NCBI GenBank assembly: GCA_965369375.1
Contig: CBDUQN010000001.1
Location: forward strand, 1 to 64,000
DNA length: 64,000 nt
DNA from: CBDUQN01 sp965369375
Lineage (GTDB): Bacteria > Krumholzibacteriota > Krumholzibacteriia > Krumholzibacteriales > Krumholzibacteriaceae
Direction of reading: 5' to 3'
Shown here: positions 34,673 through 42,286 of the stretch, in pieces
Position numbering within the stretch: the stretch's first letter is position 1
How the letters are laid out: each line of letters starts with the position of its first letter
Program-made: the position numbers and the translations under genes
The notes under the pieces: generated by a model
What the model was told of the DNA's origin: nothing
The model's input: only the letters and a program-made list of their open reading frames with translations
Database searches by the model: none

Positions 34673-34701
34673 ATTATAACAATATTTTCCCGTGGTTACA
34701 A
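34673..34701 (-). promoter_or_regulatory. Promoter of the M1 aminopeptidase gene
   Basis: On the minus strand TTGTAA (34701-34696), a 17-base spacer and consensus TATAAT (34678-34673), about 43 bases before the ATG at 34630. Confidence 0.65.
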
Positions 34702-34707
34702 ACAGTA

Positions 34708-34744
34708 CTTTGTTTTAACTTTGTTTTAACGTCTTTGTTTTAAC
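34708..34744. repeat. Three CTTTGTTTTAAC repeats upstream of the M1 promoter
   Basis: CTTTGTTTTAA(C) starts at 34708, 34719 and 34733, just before the -35 of the minus-strand promoter. Positions suggest a possible activator site or UP-like A/T element. No factor can be named. Confidence 0.6.
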
Positions 34745-34819
34745 GTAGTTTAGCGCATTTGACAGATATGTCTCGAGCGCGGATGGACGGCGGAAACTCC
34801 ACGGGAGCGGGCCGGGAAG

Positions 34820-36709
34820 ATGAATGGAAAAATGTCAGCAAAGGAGGGCCGGGCGCGGCTCTGGCTCATCGCTATCCTCGGTGCCGGGCTCGTGATCAGG
34901 ATCGTATACCTTGTTCAGTTGAGCGGATCGGATGTCGGACAGATACTCTCGCTCGATGCGAGGTTCTATGACGGTCTCGCGGAGAGTATCTCCTCCGGGA
35001 AGTCGCTTCCCGGCGGGGCATTGCTGTTCAATCCGTTCTACCCGGCTTTTCTCGTGACACTGTACCGTCTGTTCGGCCCCGGCCTTCTCGCCCCGCGCAT
35101 CGTTCAATCGATCCTCGGCCTCGCAACCGTGTTGCTTCTCTACATAGCGGGCAAGCGAATCGGCGCCCCGCGCCGCGGAGAGGGTGGGCCGACAGGCGAG
35201 ACGATCGGACTGATCGCCGCCGCGCTGGCCGTTCTCTATCCGCAGTTCATCCTCTACGAGGGAAATCTTCTCGCGACTTCGATCGTGACGTTTCTCATGG
35301 CGGCCGCTTTCGCCTTGGCCGTCGCCGTCGATCAGGATCTCAGCAGTTTGGAGAAGATCATGCTCGCATCGAGGAGGGTGCCCCCCTGGCTTTCGTCTGT
35401 GACTCTCGGTTTGTTGCTCGGCGCGGGCTCTCTCGGACGGCCGAACCTCTTTCTCATTCTCGTGCCGCTCGTGCCGTTGTGGCTCTTCGTGAGACACCGC
35501 GCGAAGCGGGGGGGGAGGGTATCCGCTGTCGTTTGCCTCGCCGGTTCGGCGCTTGTGCTGAGTGTGCCGATCCTGTATAACGCATCGAGAACGGGGCAGT
35601 TTGTTCCGGTTACGGCTCATGGGGGGATCAACTTCTACATCGGGAACAGGTCGGGCGCCGGCCCCACATACAGCCCGCCCGAAGGCATGAGAACCGACAT
35701 CGGAGGACTCGTAGAGTATGCCGAGAAAACGGCGGAGGCAAGAACGGGAGAATCTCTTACAGCATCTGAGATTTCGAATTTCTGGTTTCGCGAGACGTTC
35801 GGCGAGATCACCGACGACCCTCCCCGGTGGCTTCGATTGGAGGCAAAGAAGCTGCTGCTCTTCTGGAACGGGCTGGAAGTACCGGATGTCTTCGATATTT
35901 CCTTCTACCGGGGCTCGTGCGGCGTTTTGAAATTCCTCGTCATTCCCTTTGCCGTGCTCTCGCCGCTCGCCCTTCTCGGATTGGCCGTGCTTCTCAGGGG
36001 AGGGAGGAACCGGAGCGTTTTTCTCATCTTCGTCGGGGCATCCCTCGCATCGGTCATGCTCTTCTTCGTTGTATCGCGATATCGGATTCCCGCCGTGCCC
36101 GTCCTTATCCTTCTCGGCGCCCTGTTCGTCGGGTGGATGATCGATGAAATCGGAGCACGGAGGTGGAGGTCCGTCACGATAGCGGTGCTTCTCTTTGCCG
36201 CGATCACCTTTTTCATTTCGGCGAGATCGTTTGTCGGCATAAACAGGAGCGCGGGGCATACCTTCCTCGGGAATTATTACATGGAGCTCGGTGAGATGCT
36301 CCTCGCCGAGGAAGCGTATTCGAAGGCTCATCGGCTCGATCCCGGACGTGTGCAGACGAATATCAATTACGCAAGGATTTTGAGCAAGCTCGGGCAAAAG
36401 AACCGGGCATTGGAGCTCTACGAGAAAGCTTACGCGTTGCAACCCGATTTTCCGCTCCTTGCCCTCGAGTACGGCGCCGTGCTCGAATCTCTCGGCCGGC
36501 GCGAGGAGGCGAGGGAACGCTACCGCTTCGCGCTCACCGTGACAAGGGCGCACGACATGGTTCTGGCCTGCAAGTTTCTCTCCCGGCTCTCGTTTGCCGA
36601 GGGGGACCGCGACGAGGCAATTTATTGGATCAGAAGGGGGCTCGAGATCAATCCGAGCGACCGCAGCCTCGTCGAAACGCTCAGAAAACTCGAGGGATCA
36701 CAGCAGTAA
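34820..36709 (+). CDS. GT39/PMT-like membrane glycosyltransferase with TPR tail
   Basis: This is 629 residues with about ten to twelve hydrophobic segments. The first periplasmic loop carries DARFYDGLAESI and FNPFYPAF, like the acidic motif of GT-C (ArnT/PMT-type) lipid-linked-sugar transferases. Residues about 485-629 are three to four TPR units (NYMELGEMLLAEEAYSKAHRLDP and following). It probably transfers sugar from a polyprenyl-phosphate donor in the periplasm. The start at 34820 is one of two nearby ATGs. Its Wzz- and O-antigen-ligase-like neighbours support a polysaccharide role. TPR tails also occur on the GT-C protein at 42287. Confidence 0.75.
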   Translation: MNGKMSAKEGRARLWLIAILGAGLVIRIVYLVQLSGSDVGQILSLDARFYDGLAESISSGKSLPGGALLFNPFYPAFLVTLYRLFGPGLLAPRIVQSILGLATVLLLYIAGKRIGAPRRGEGGPTGETIGLIAAALAVLYPQFILYEGNLLATSIVTFLMAAAFALAVAVDQDLSSLEKIMLASRRVPPWLSSVTLGLLLGAGSLGRPNLFLILVPLVPLWLFVRHRAKRGGRVSAVVCLAGSALVLSVPILYNASRTGQFVPVTAHGGINFYIGNRSGAGPTYSPPEGMRTDIGGLVEYAEKTAEARTGESLTASEISNFWFRETFGEITDDPPRWLRLEAKKLLLFWNGLEVPDVFDISFYRGSCGVLKFLVIPFAVLSPLALLGLAVLLRGGRNRSVFLIFVGASLASVMLFFVVSRYRIPAVPVLILLGALFVGWMIDEIGARRWRSVTIAVLLFAAITFFISARSFVGINRSAGHTFLGNYYMELGEMLLAEEAYSKAHRLDPGRVQTNINYARILSKLGQKNRALELYEKAYALQPDFPLLALEYGAVLESLGRREEARERYRFALTVTRAHDMVLACKFLSRLSFAEGDRDEAIYWIRRGLEINPSDRSLVETLRKLEGSQQ

Positions 36710-36820
36710 TGCGAATTTCCACTTGCCGGTGATCCGGCCCGGTGATACATTCGACGCTCGTGGATCCGGGTTAGGCCTTTACAACGGTCCATTTTCACGA
36801 TAGTATTGCCGTAATTGATT

Positions 36821-37915
36821 ATGCTATCGATCATTACAATCATCCTGCGATACAAAAAAACGATACTTCTCGTCACTGCGGCCGGCTTCATCGTTTCCGC
36901 AGCCGTAAGTCTCGTTCTTCCTAAACGTTATGTCGTGCATGCGGCTTTTATCCCGTATGGCGTCGAGAGGCAGATAACGGGACACCGCAGTTTCTGGTCC
37001 CAGCTCGGTTCCTTCGGAGAGACGTACGCCTCGTTTTTGAGGGCACAGCGAAACCTCGTGATCGATTACATGGTGCGCAGCCGCGCTATGAGCAAGGTTC
37101 TCATCGATCGCTTCGATCTCGAGAAGGTCTACCGTACCAAGGACTGGGAGAAGGCCAGCAAGAAGCTGCAGGAAAATACGGGGGTCGATATCAGACCCGA
37201 GGGCGTGATAGTGCTGAGCGTAGAGGACCGGGATCCCGAAAGGGCGTGCGCCATGGTCGCGACATATCTCGAGAGAATCGACAGTATTCTCATCGATATG
37301 TCCGTCGAGAGCGCCGAGGGGCAAAGGAGATTCCTCGCCGAGGAGCTCGCCTGGCGGCGGAAGCGCGTCGCCTCCGCCGATTCGGCTGTGATGATGTTCT
37401 TGAAGCAGCATGGTGTCTACCAGCTCGAACAGCAGGCCCGCGCGGCGCTCGAAATCGTCGCGGGCCTCAATGCGCGTCTCAGCATCCTCGAAGTGGAACA
37501 ACGGCTTCTCGAGATGACGATGAGAACGGGAAGCCCCGAGCTCGAGAAACTCACGGCGGAGCTCGATAACCTGAGAGCGCAGATAGCAAAGATACAGAGC
37601 GGCGCGGGAGACGAAGAAAGCCTGTTTCCTCCCTTGAACGAGTTCCCGGACATAGCGGCCGGATACCTGCGGCTCGTGATAGAATTGAAGGCGCAGGAAA
37701 GCGTCCTCCAGTACGTGCGCCTGCTCTTCGAAGATGCGACGATACAGGCCAACAGGAGGATAAGCGTTCTCCGGATCATCGATCCTCCCTTCATTCCAGA
37801 GCAGAGGGTGTGGCCCAAGAGGAAGCAGATAGTGATCGTTTCCACGATCGCGGTATTCTTCTGGACCTGCTTTGCGTTGCTGGTTCTGGATACGCGGAGA
37901 GGACAGATTCAATGA
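36821..37915 (+). CDS. Wzz/chain-length-determinant-like protein
   Basis: This is 364 residues with an N-terminal membrane segment (about residues 11-33), a long periplasmic part containing predicted coiled coil (about 180-290) and a second membrane segment near the C-terminus (IVIVSTIAVFFWTCFALLVL). This is the Wzz/GumC topology of polysaccharide co-polymerases that set chain length. The PxxP region before the last helix (DPPFIPEQRVWPKRK) is typical. It has no tyrosine-kinase domain. Its stop overlaps the next start (ATGA), so it is co-translated with the O-antigen ligase-like gene. Confidence 0.85.
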   Translation: MLSIITIILRYKKTILLVTAAGFIVSAAVSLVLPKRYVVHAAFIPYGVERQITGHRSFWSQLGSFGETYASFLRAQRNLVIDYMVRSRAMSKVLIDRFDLEKVYRTKDWEKASKKLQENTGVDIRPEGVIVLSVEDRDPERACAMVATYLERIDSILIDMSVESAEGQRRFLAEELAWRRKRVASADSAVMMFLKQHGVYQLEQQARAALEIVAGLNARLSILEVEQRLLEMTMRTGSPELEKLTAELDNLRAQIAKIQSGAGDEESLFPPLNEFPDIAAGYLRLVIELKAQESVLQYVRLLFEDATIQANRRISVLRIIDPPFIPEQRVWPKRKQIVIVSTIAVFFWTCFALLVLDTRRGQIQ

Positions 37916-39297
37916 AAGCGGAATTCGATGGTGCGCCCATCAGGCTGCGGCGTTTGCTCCTGATAGCCGTTCCGATCCTCGTTCTGCTCGGCGTTGCGTT
38001 TTTCTTCCTTCCATTCGGCGTTCAGAAGGCGGTCGCGGCAGCCTTGATCGGTCTGCCCGTTCTGCTGTTCCTGTTCGACAGGCCGAAGTGGACCTTTTAC
38101 ATCCTCCTGCTCATAATCTTCTCGAACCTCGATATCTTCGCGCCGTTTCGCATGTTTCGATATGTGCTGTTTCTGTTCATTGCATCGTTCGCCGTCGCCG
38201 TGGTGCGCGGGCGGAAGATTGTCGTGCACGATCGGTTATTTGTAATTCTCACTGCGGCATTTTTTATTCTCATGTTCCAGTCGATCACGGTGGCGAGAGA
38301 CCTCGATGCCTCGCTCTATACGCTGAACGATTTCGTGAAGGTGCTCGTCAATATCGCCATTACCGTGCAGTTCGTGAGAAACAGGATCGAATTCAGACAC
38401 TTCATTATCGTTGTGGTGATAGGGCTTCTTCTGAACAGCTTCTTTCCCTTTATCGTCAGGCCCCCGTCTGAATTCAGGTACCTCTCTTTGCTCTGGGAGG
38501 AAGGAGTTCTGAGGTATGAGGGCTATACACTGGAGGCCAACAGGTTCGCCCTGTACCTCAATTTTTTCATACCGCTGCTGCTCTTTCTCATAATCCTCTA
38601 CCGCCGACCGCGGTTCGTCCGCCCGGTATTGATAGTGTCGCTTGTAGCCACGATCTTCGTGCTCGTTCTGAGCTTTTCCCGCGCGGGATTTATTTCGCTT
38701 CTCCTGCTCCTGCTCCTGCTTGTTTTTATAGAGCGAAGGAACCGCATGGTGTTGGCGACAGGTCTGTTCATAATCGTACTGGGAATTATTGTTGCGCCGG
38801 CGGTGTACTGGGAGCGGATAGCCTCGATCGTGCAGAGCAGCTCGTGGGAATCGGAGGATTACGCTATTATCACGCGGATAGAATCGATGAAGGCCGCCTT
38901 CGACATGGGAATAAAACATCCGATATTGGGTGTGGGCGTGCACAATTTCATGTATTGGGTGCAGACATACATGCCTCTGAGGATGATCGTGCACAATACC
39001 TTCCTCCAGGTTTTTTCGGAAATGGGTTTGATTGCGTTTTCTGTTTTTATCGGCATCATCGTCTATAATTTCCGCATCGTTCTGGGATTCATGAGGCGGT
39101 CGGAAGATCCAGAGGCGTCACATCTCGGAAGGCTTCTGCTGATCCAGCAGATCGTGGTGCTCTTCAACTCGATGGCCATCCCCGTAGCCTACGATAGGGT
39201 TTTCTGGTTCTTGATGGCGCTGCCGTCCCTTGCGAAGTATGCGTACCGCGCGGATGCAGCGACTTCGAAGAACATTCGGTACAAGAGCCAAACGTGA
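37912..39297 (+). CDS. O-antigen ligase/polymerase-like membrane protein
   Basis: This is 461 residues from ATG 37912, which overlaps the Wzz stop in ATGA. It has about twelve hydrophobic segments and a large periplasmic loop (about residues 300-385) with GVGVHNF, which resembles the Wzy_C/O-antigen-ligase signature (GxGxxxf). It acts as ligase or polymerase of a lipid-linked polysaccharide at the periplasmic face. Co-location with a Wzz-like protein slightly favours a polymerase. Confidence 0.84.
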   Translation: MKAEFDGAPIRLRRLLLIAVPILVLLGVAFFFLPFGVQKAVAAALIGLPVLLFLFDRPKWTFYILLLIIFSNLDIFAPFRMFRYVLFLFIASFAVAVVRGRKIVVHDRLFVILTAAFFILMFQSITVARDLDASLYTLNDFVKVLVNIAITVQFVRNRIEFRHFIIVVVIGLLLNSFFPFIVRPPSEFRYLSLLWEEGVLRYEGYTLEANRFALYLNFFIPLLLFLIILYRRPRFVRPVLIVSLVATIFVLVLSFSRAGFISLLLLLLLLVFIERRNRMVLATGLFIIVLGIIVAPAVYWERIASIVQSSSWESEDYAIITRIESMKAAFDMGIKHPILGVGVHNFMYWVQTYMPLRMIVHNTFLQVFSEMGLIAFSVFIGIIVYNFRIVLGFMRRSEDPEASHLGRLLLIQQIVVLFNSMAIPVAYDRVFWFLMALPSLAKYAYRADAATSKNIRYKSQT

Positions 39298-39341
39298 CAT
39301 ATTCCGAGCTTCCCGTATCATTGGCATAACTATTGAAACAC

Positions 39342-39371
39342 TTGTCTGCAGCATGGTAATTGGAGTATAAT
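39342..39371 (+). promoter_or_regulatory. Promoter of the methyltransferase gene at 39430
   Basis: TTGTCT (39342-39347), an 18-base spacer and consensus TATAAT (39366-39371). The GTG start is 58 bases farther on, preceded by AGAGGT. Confidence 0.55.
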
Positions 39372-39429
39372 CATCTGTAGAGGTGTGGGGAGGCGGCAAT
39401 TACGCAGCGGCTTGACTCAGAGGTAACGT

Positions 39430-40245
39430 GTGGCGGAAAAAAAAGTTCGAGAAATCCTGAAAACGTTTTACGATTCGTATGGCTGGAGATGCGATAACGC
39501 GACAGGTCACTATCTGGGGGAGATACTGCACGAGGACCTCAGTGAAGCGACACAGGCGTACATGGATCGCAATGAGTTGCGTTACGCGAAACACTTCGCC
39601 GACGGCGGCCGCTATTTCCTCGATGCGGGTTGCGGCGCCGAGCCGCGGCGTCACATGGCCGAGGATTACGAAAAACACATCTGCGCGGATATCTCGATAG
39701 TCGGGCTCAAGGAAGCACGAAAGAGGCTCGGGGATTCGGGATTGTATGTCGTCGCGGATCTTGCGGCCCTCCCGTTCAGCGAAGCGAGCTTCGACGGGGT
39801 TTTGGCGTCTCATGTCGTGTACCACGTCGACAGGAATCTTCAAAAGGACGTCCTCCGGGAGTTCTACCGGGTCTGCTCGCCCAACAGGAATGTCGTGGTA
39901 TTCTATGCGTCCAACTATAACCTCGTTTCTGTTTTTCAATTTATCGGACGGGGTATATTCAGGACGCTTGCCGCGCTCAAGAGAGCCATGAGTAAAAGCG
40001 GATCGCGAAATGAGAAACCGCCGCCCCTCTATTACTACACGCACAATCCTTTCAGGCTCACCAGGGAATTCGATTCGGTGGACATCACGTGCCTGAGGAC
40101 ACTGTCGCTGGGAGAAGAGGTGATCCTCGGCAAGCTTCACCTGCTCAAGGCCGTCATTCCCGTGCTTTCGTTCCTCGAAAGGATGTTTCCGCACGCGATG
40201 CTCGCTATCGGCAAATACGTCACCATTAAAATCAAGAAAACGTAA
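39430..40245 (+). CDS. Class I SAM-dependent methyltransferase
   Basis: This is 271 residues, GTG start. The SAM-binding motif is FLDAGCGAEPRRHM (residue about 60), followed by ADISIVGLKEA and ASHVVYHVD, as in methyltransferases of the UbiE/Methyltransf_11 type. The acceptor is unknown; location within a polysaccharide gene region suggests modification of a sugar or lipid carrier. It has its own promoter, so it is probably not part of the Wzz-ligase operon. Confidence 0.85.
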   Translation: MAEKKVREILKTFYDSYGWRCDNATGHYLGEILHEDLSEATQAYMDRNELRYAKHFADGGRYFLDAGCGAEPRRHMAEDYEKHICADISIVGLKEARKRLGDSGLYVVADLAALPFSEASFDGVLASHVVYHVDRNLQKDVLREFYRVCSPNRNVVVFYASNYNLVSVFQFIGRGIFRTLAALKRAMSKSGSRNEKPPPLYYYTHNPFRLTREFDSVDITCLRTLSLGEEVILGKLHLLKAVIPVLSFLERMFPHAMLAIGKYVTIKIKKT

Positions 40246-40258
40246 AGGGGGGACCCGC

Positions 40259-41782
40259 TCACTCGAGCGGCAGGAAGTATTCCTTTCGCTTGTAGCAGGA
40301 CAGGTAGAAGTTTCCCTCGAGCGGGATATTGACGAACTCGTATTTCTGCACGAAACCGGGTTGCATGACGATTTCACTCTCCTGCACCTTGTGCCGCATC
40401 TTTTCTCTCCCTCTCATGCCCCGATGTATCTGTATATTTCCCAGTAGCAGCAGGTCCGGTTTCTGATCGAGAATGTACGCGCCGTCGGTTTTCATGTGGC
40501 CCGGCTGGGATGCGACGATACGGCCGTTTCTTGCGATATGGGCTTCGGTGAGCCCGAGGATATCAATGATCGGCATATCCGTGTAGTATCCTATCGCCCC
40601 TGTCGATCCGCACCCGATCCGCGTTCCGGGGGGAAGGATCCGGTGGAGGTGCCGGCCGAGGCCTGCGAATGCCCGCACCGCTGTGCGTTCGGCTACGAAG
40701 TCGTCATAGCGGACACCGCCCGGTATCATGACGAGAAAGACGAGCAGGATAACGACAACCGGCACGGGATTGCTCCCCGCCCGCCCGTTCTCTTCGGCGG
40801 GTGTCCCGGCGCCGAGCTCAGAAACACCGCTCGACAAAATGAGCATGATGAGCGGCATGGTCGGCAGGAAGAACCGGAAGTGGGGCATCCAGTCACCGCC
40901 GAGCAGGAAAACGCAGAGCCAGTGCACGAGGATAAACGAAACGGGGAGTATGACGAATTCAAAATGCTTGAGCCGTCTTCGGTTGAGCAGCAATCCGATA
41001 ACGAGGAGGTAGCCGTAGCTAAAGAGGAATTTTACGAGATACGCGCCGCCGTTCTTGATCATGAGATGGAAGGGGCCGGTCTTGGCGTAGAATGTATTCG
41101 GCACGATCGAGCCGAAGTAGAGTTGTTTCCAGACGAGGTACGGCGCGTAGAAGGCAATCAGCACGCCGAGCCACGCGCGTAGCACGCCTCCCTTATTCGG
41201 GGACCGAACGAGAGAGATGAATCCGGCGAGCGCATAGAATATGAGTCCCTCGGGGCGAACGAGTCCGAGGATGCCGAAGACGACGAAGGTGGCGGCGGGT
41301 TTCGCTCTAGCTGCGAGGCTGAAGAATCCCGCGAGCAGCAGGAAGGTATAGAGCGGCATTTCCGTTCCACTCAGGCTCCAAACGAGAAAAGGAGTTGAAG
41401 ATGCGAGCAGCAAAGGCGGGAGAAAGGAACCGAGGGAATCACTCCACCGTCCATTCGTTTTCCCGATTCTGTACCGCCGGGCCGCCACATAGGAGAGAAA
41501 AAGGGTAGCGATGGAGAATGCAAGACCGAGCGCTCTCGCGGAAGCTATCAGAGGAGCTCCCAATTTCCCCGCGAGCACGACGATGACGAGCCAGAAAAAG
41601 TTCGTGTACCCTTCGAGCCGCACTCCGGGATTGAAAACGAATCCGTCACCGCGTATGACGTTTCTCGCATAGCGGAGCGTGATGAACGTATCATCGGGGA
41701 AGTAGTGAAAGAAGTAAATTCCCGCTAAAAACAGCGCAAGAACAGTCAGGGACAGGACGAGAGTCTGTTTTGGTGGCGGCAA
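40259..41782 (-). CDS. GT-C membrane glycosyltransferase (FxDDTFITLRYA family)
   Basis: This 507-residue protein has about ten to eleven hydrophobic segments. After the first helix it has FPDDTFITLRYARNVIRGD followed by VFNPGVRLEGYTNFFW, a pattern of bacterial GT-C proteins related to mycobacterial AftB/ArnT-like transferases. The first DD is expected to be catalytic. Its substrate is unknown; it uses a polyprenyl-phosphate sugar in the periplasm. It starts at TTG with AAGGAGG just upstream. It is convergent with the methyltransferase (14 bases apart). Confidence 0.82.
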   Translation of the reverse strand: MPPPKQTLVLSLTVLALFLAGIYFFHYFPDDTFITLRYARNVIRGDGFVFNPGVRLEGYTNFFWLVIVVLAGKLGAPLIASARALGLAFSIATLFLSYVAARRYRIGKTNGRWSDSLGSFLPPLLLASSTPFLVWSLSGTEMPLYTFLLLAGFFSLAARAKPAATFVVFGILGLVRPEGLIFYALAGFISLVRSPNKGGVLRAWLGVLIAFYAPYLVWKQLYFGSIVPNTFYAKTGPFHLMIKNGGAYLVKFLFSYGYLLVIGLLLNRRRLKHFEFVILPVSFILVHWLCVFLLGGDWMPHFRFFLPTMPLIMLILSSGVSELGAGTPAEENGRAGSNPVPVVVILLVFLVMIPGGVRYDDFVAERTAVRAFAGLGRHLHRILPPGTRIGCGSTGAIGYYTDMPIIDILGLTEAHIARNGRIVASQPGHMKTDGAYILDQKPDLLLLGNIQIHRGMRGREKMRHKVQESEIVMQPGFVQKYEFVNIPLEGNFYLSCYKRKEYFLPLE

Positions 41783-41820
41783 CAGACCTCCTTAAAGGAA
41801 TCTTTTCGCGTTACATGCGT

Positions 41821-42063
41821 TTAGTTTTCGAGGAAGATTATGTTGCATGTAACAGTATTCTGGATGCCTGGAACCGACTGTATTTCCTCGAGCACGATTT
41901 TCCCGATGTCGTTGAAGGTAGCTCCGTCGACGATTGCGATCAGGTCATAGGGGCCGGAAACCGCATCAACCTTCTGAATCGATTCCATATTGGTGAGCGT
42001 ATTGTATACCTTCCGGGAAGTGCCTGCTGCAATGTTTATGAGAACGTATGCGGTCGCGCGCAT
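41821..42063 (-). CDS. Stand-alone Lrp/AsnC ligand-binding (RAM) domain protein
   Basis: This is 80 residues, starting at ATG 42063 with AAGGAGG five bases upstream. It is only the effector-binding domain of Lrp/AsnC regulators: TAYVLINIAAGTSRKVYN, VDAVSGPYDLIAIVDG and the closing VPGIQNTVTC match the alpha-beta sandwich. There is no helix-turn-helix. Stand-alone RAM proteins bind amino acids or modulate full-length family members. It lies 38 bases upstream of the GT-C gene at 41782 on the same strand and may be co-transcribed with it. Confidence 0.88.
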   Translation of the reverse strand: MRATAYVLINIAAGTSRKVYNTLTNMESIQKVDAVSGPYDLIAIVDGATFNDIGKIVLEEIQSVPGIQNTVTCNIIFLEN

Positions 42064-42159
42064 TGAATCCTCCTTCTCTCGTTTGAAGATCCGCCTCTCG
42101 GGCATGCAACGGTTCTTGAGTGCGATGGATGATTATGTCAGAATATGGCAGCTTTTTCA

Positions 42160-42221
42160 ATACGATTTGCTTGGGAAATGCGGGAGGTTTGCTGGGGAGC
42201 TCCGGGAGATTTGCTGGGGAG
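42160..42221. repeat. Imperfect 22-base tandem repeat
   Basis: CGGGAGRTTTGCTGGGGAG occurs at 42181 and 42203 with a more degenerate copy ending near 42180. It lies in the spacer before the STT3-like gene. No function is evident. Confidence 0.6.
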
Positions 42222-42286
42222 AATAGTAGATTCGCCGGTAATCGATACGATCTGTCCGGGCATACCGGCGAAACGAGAGGTGTACC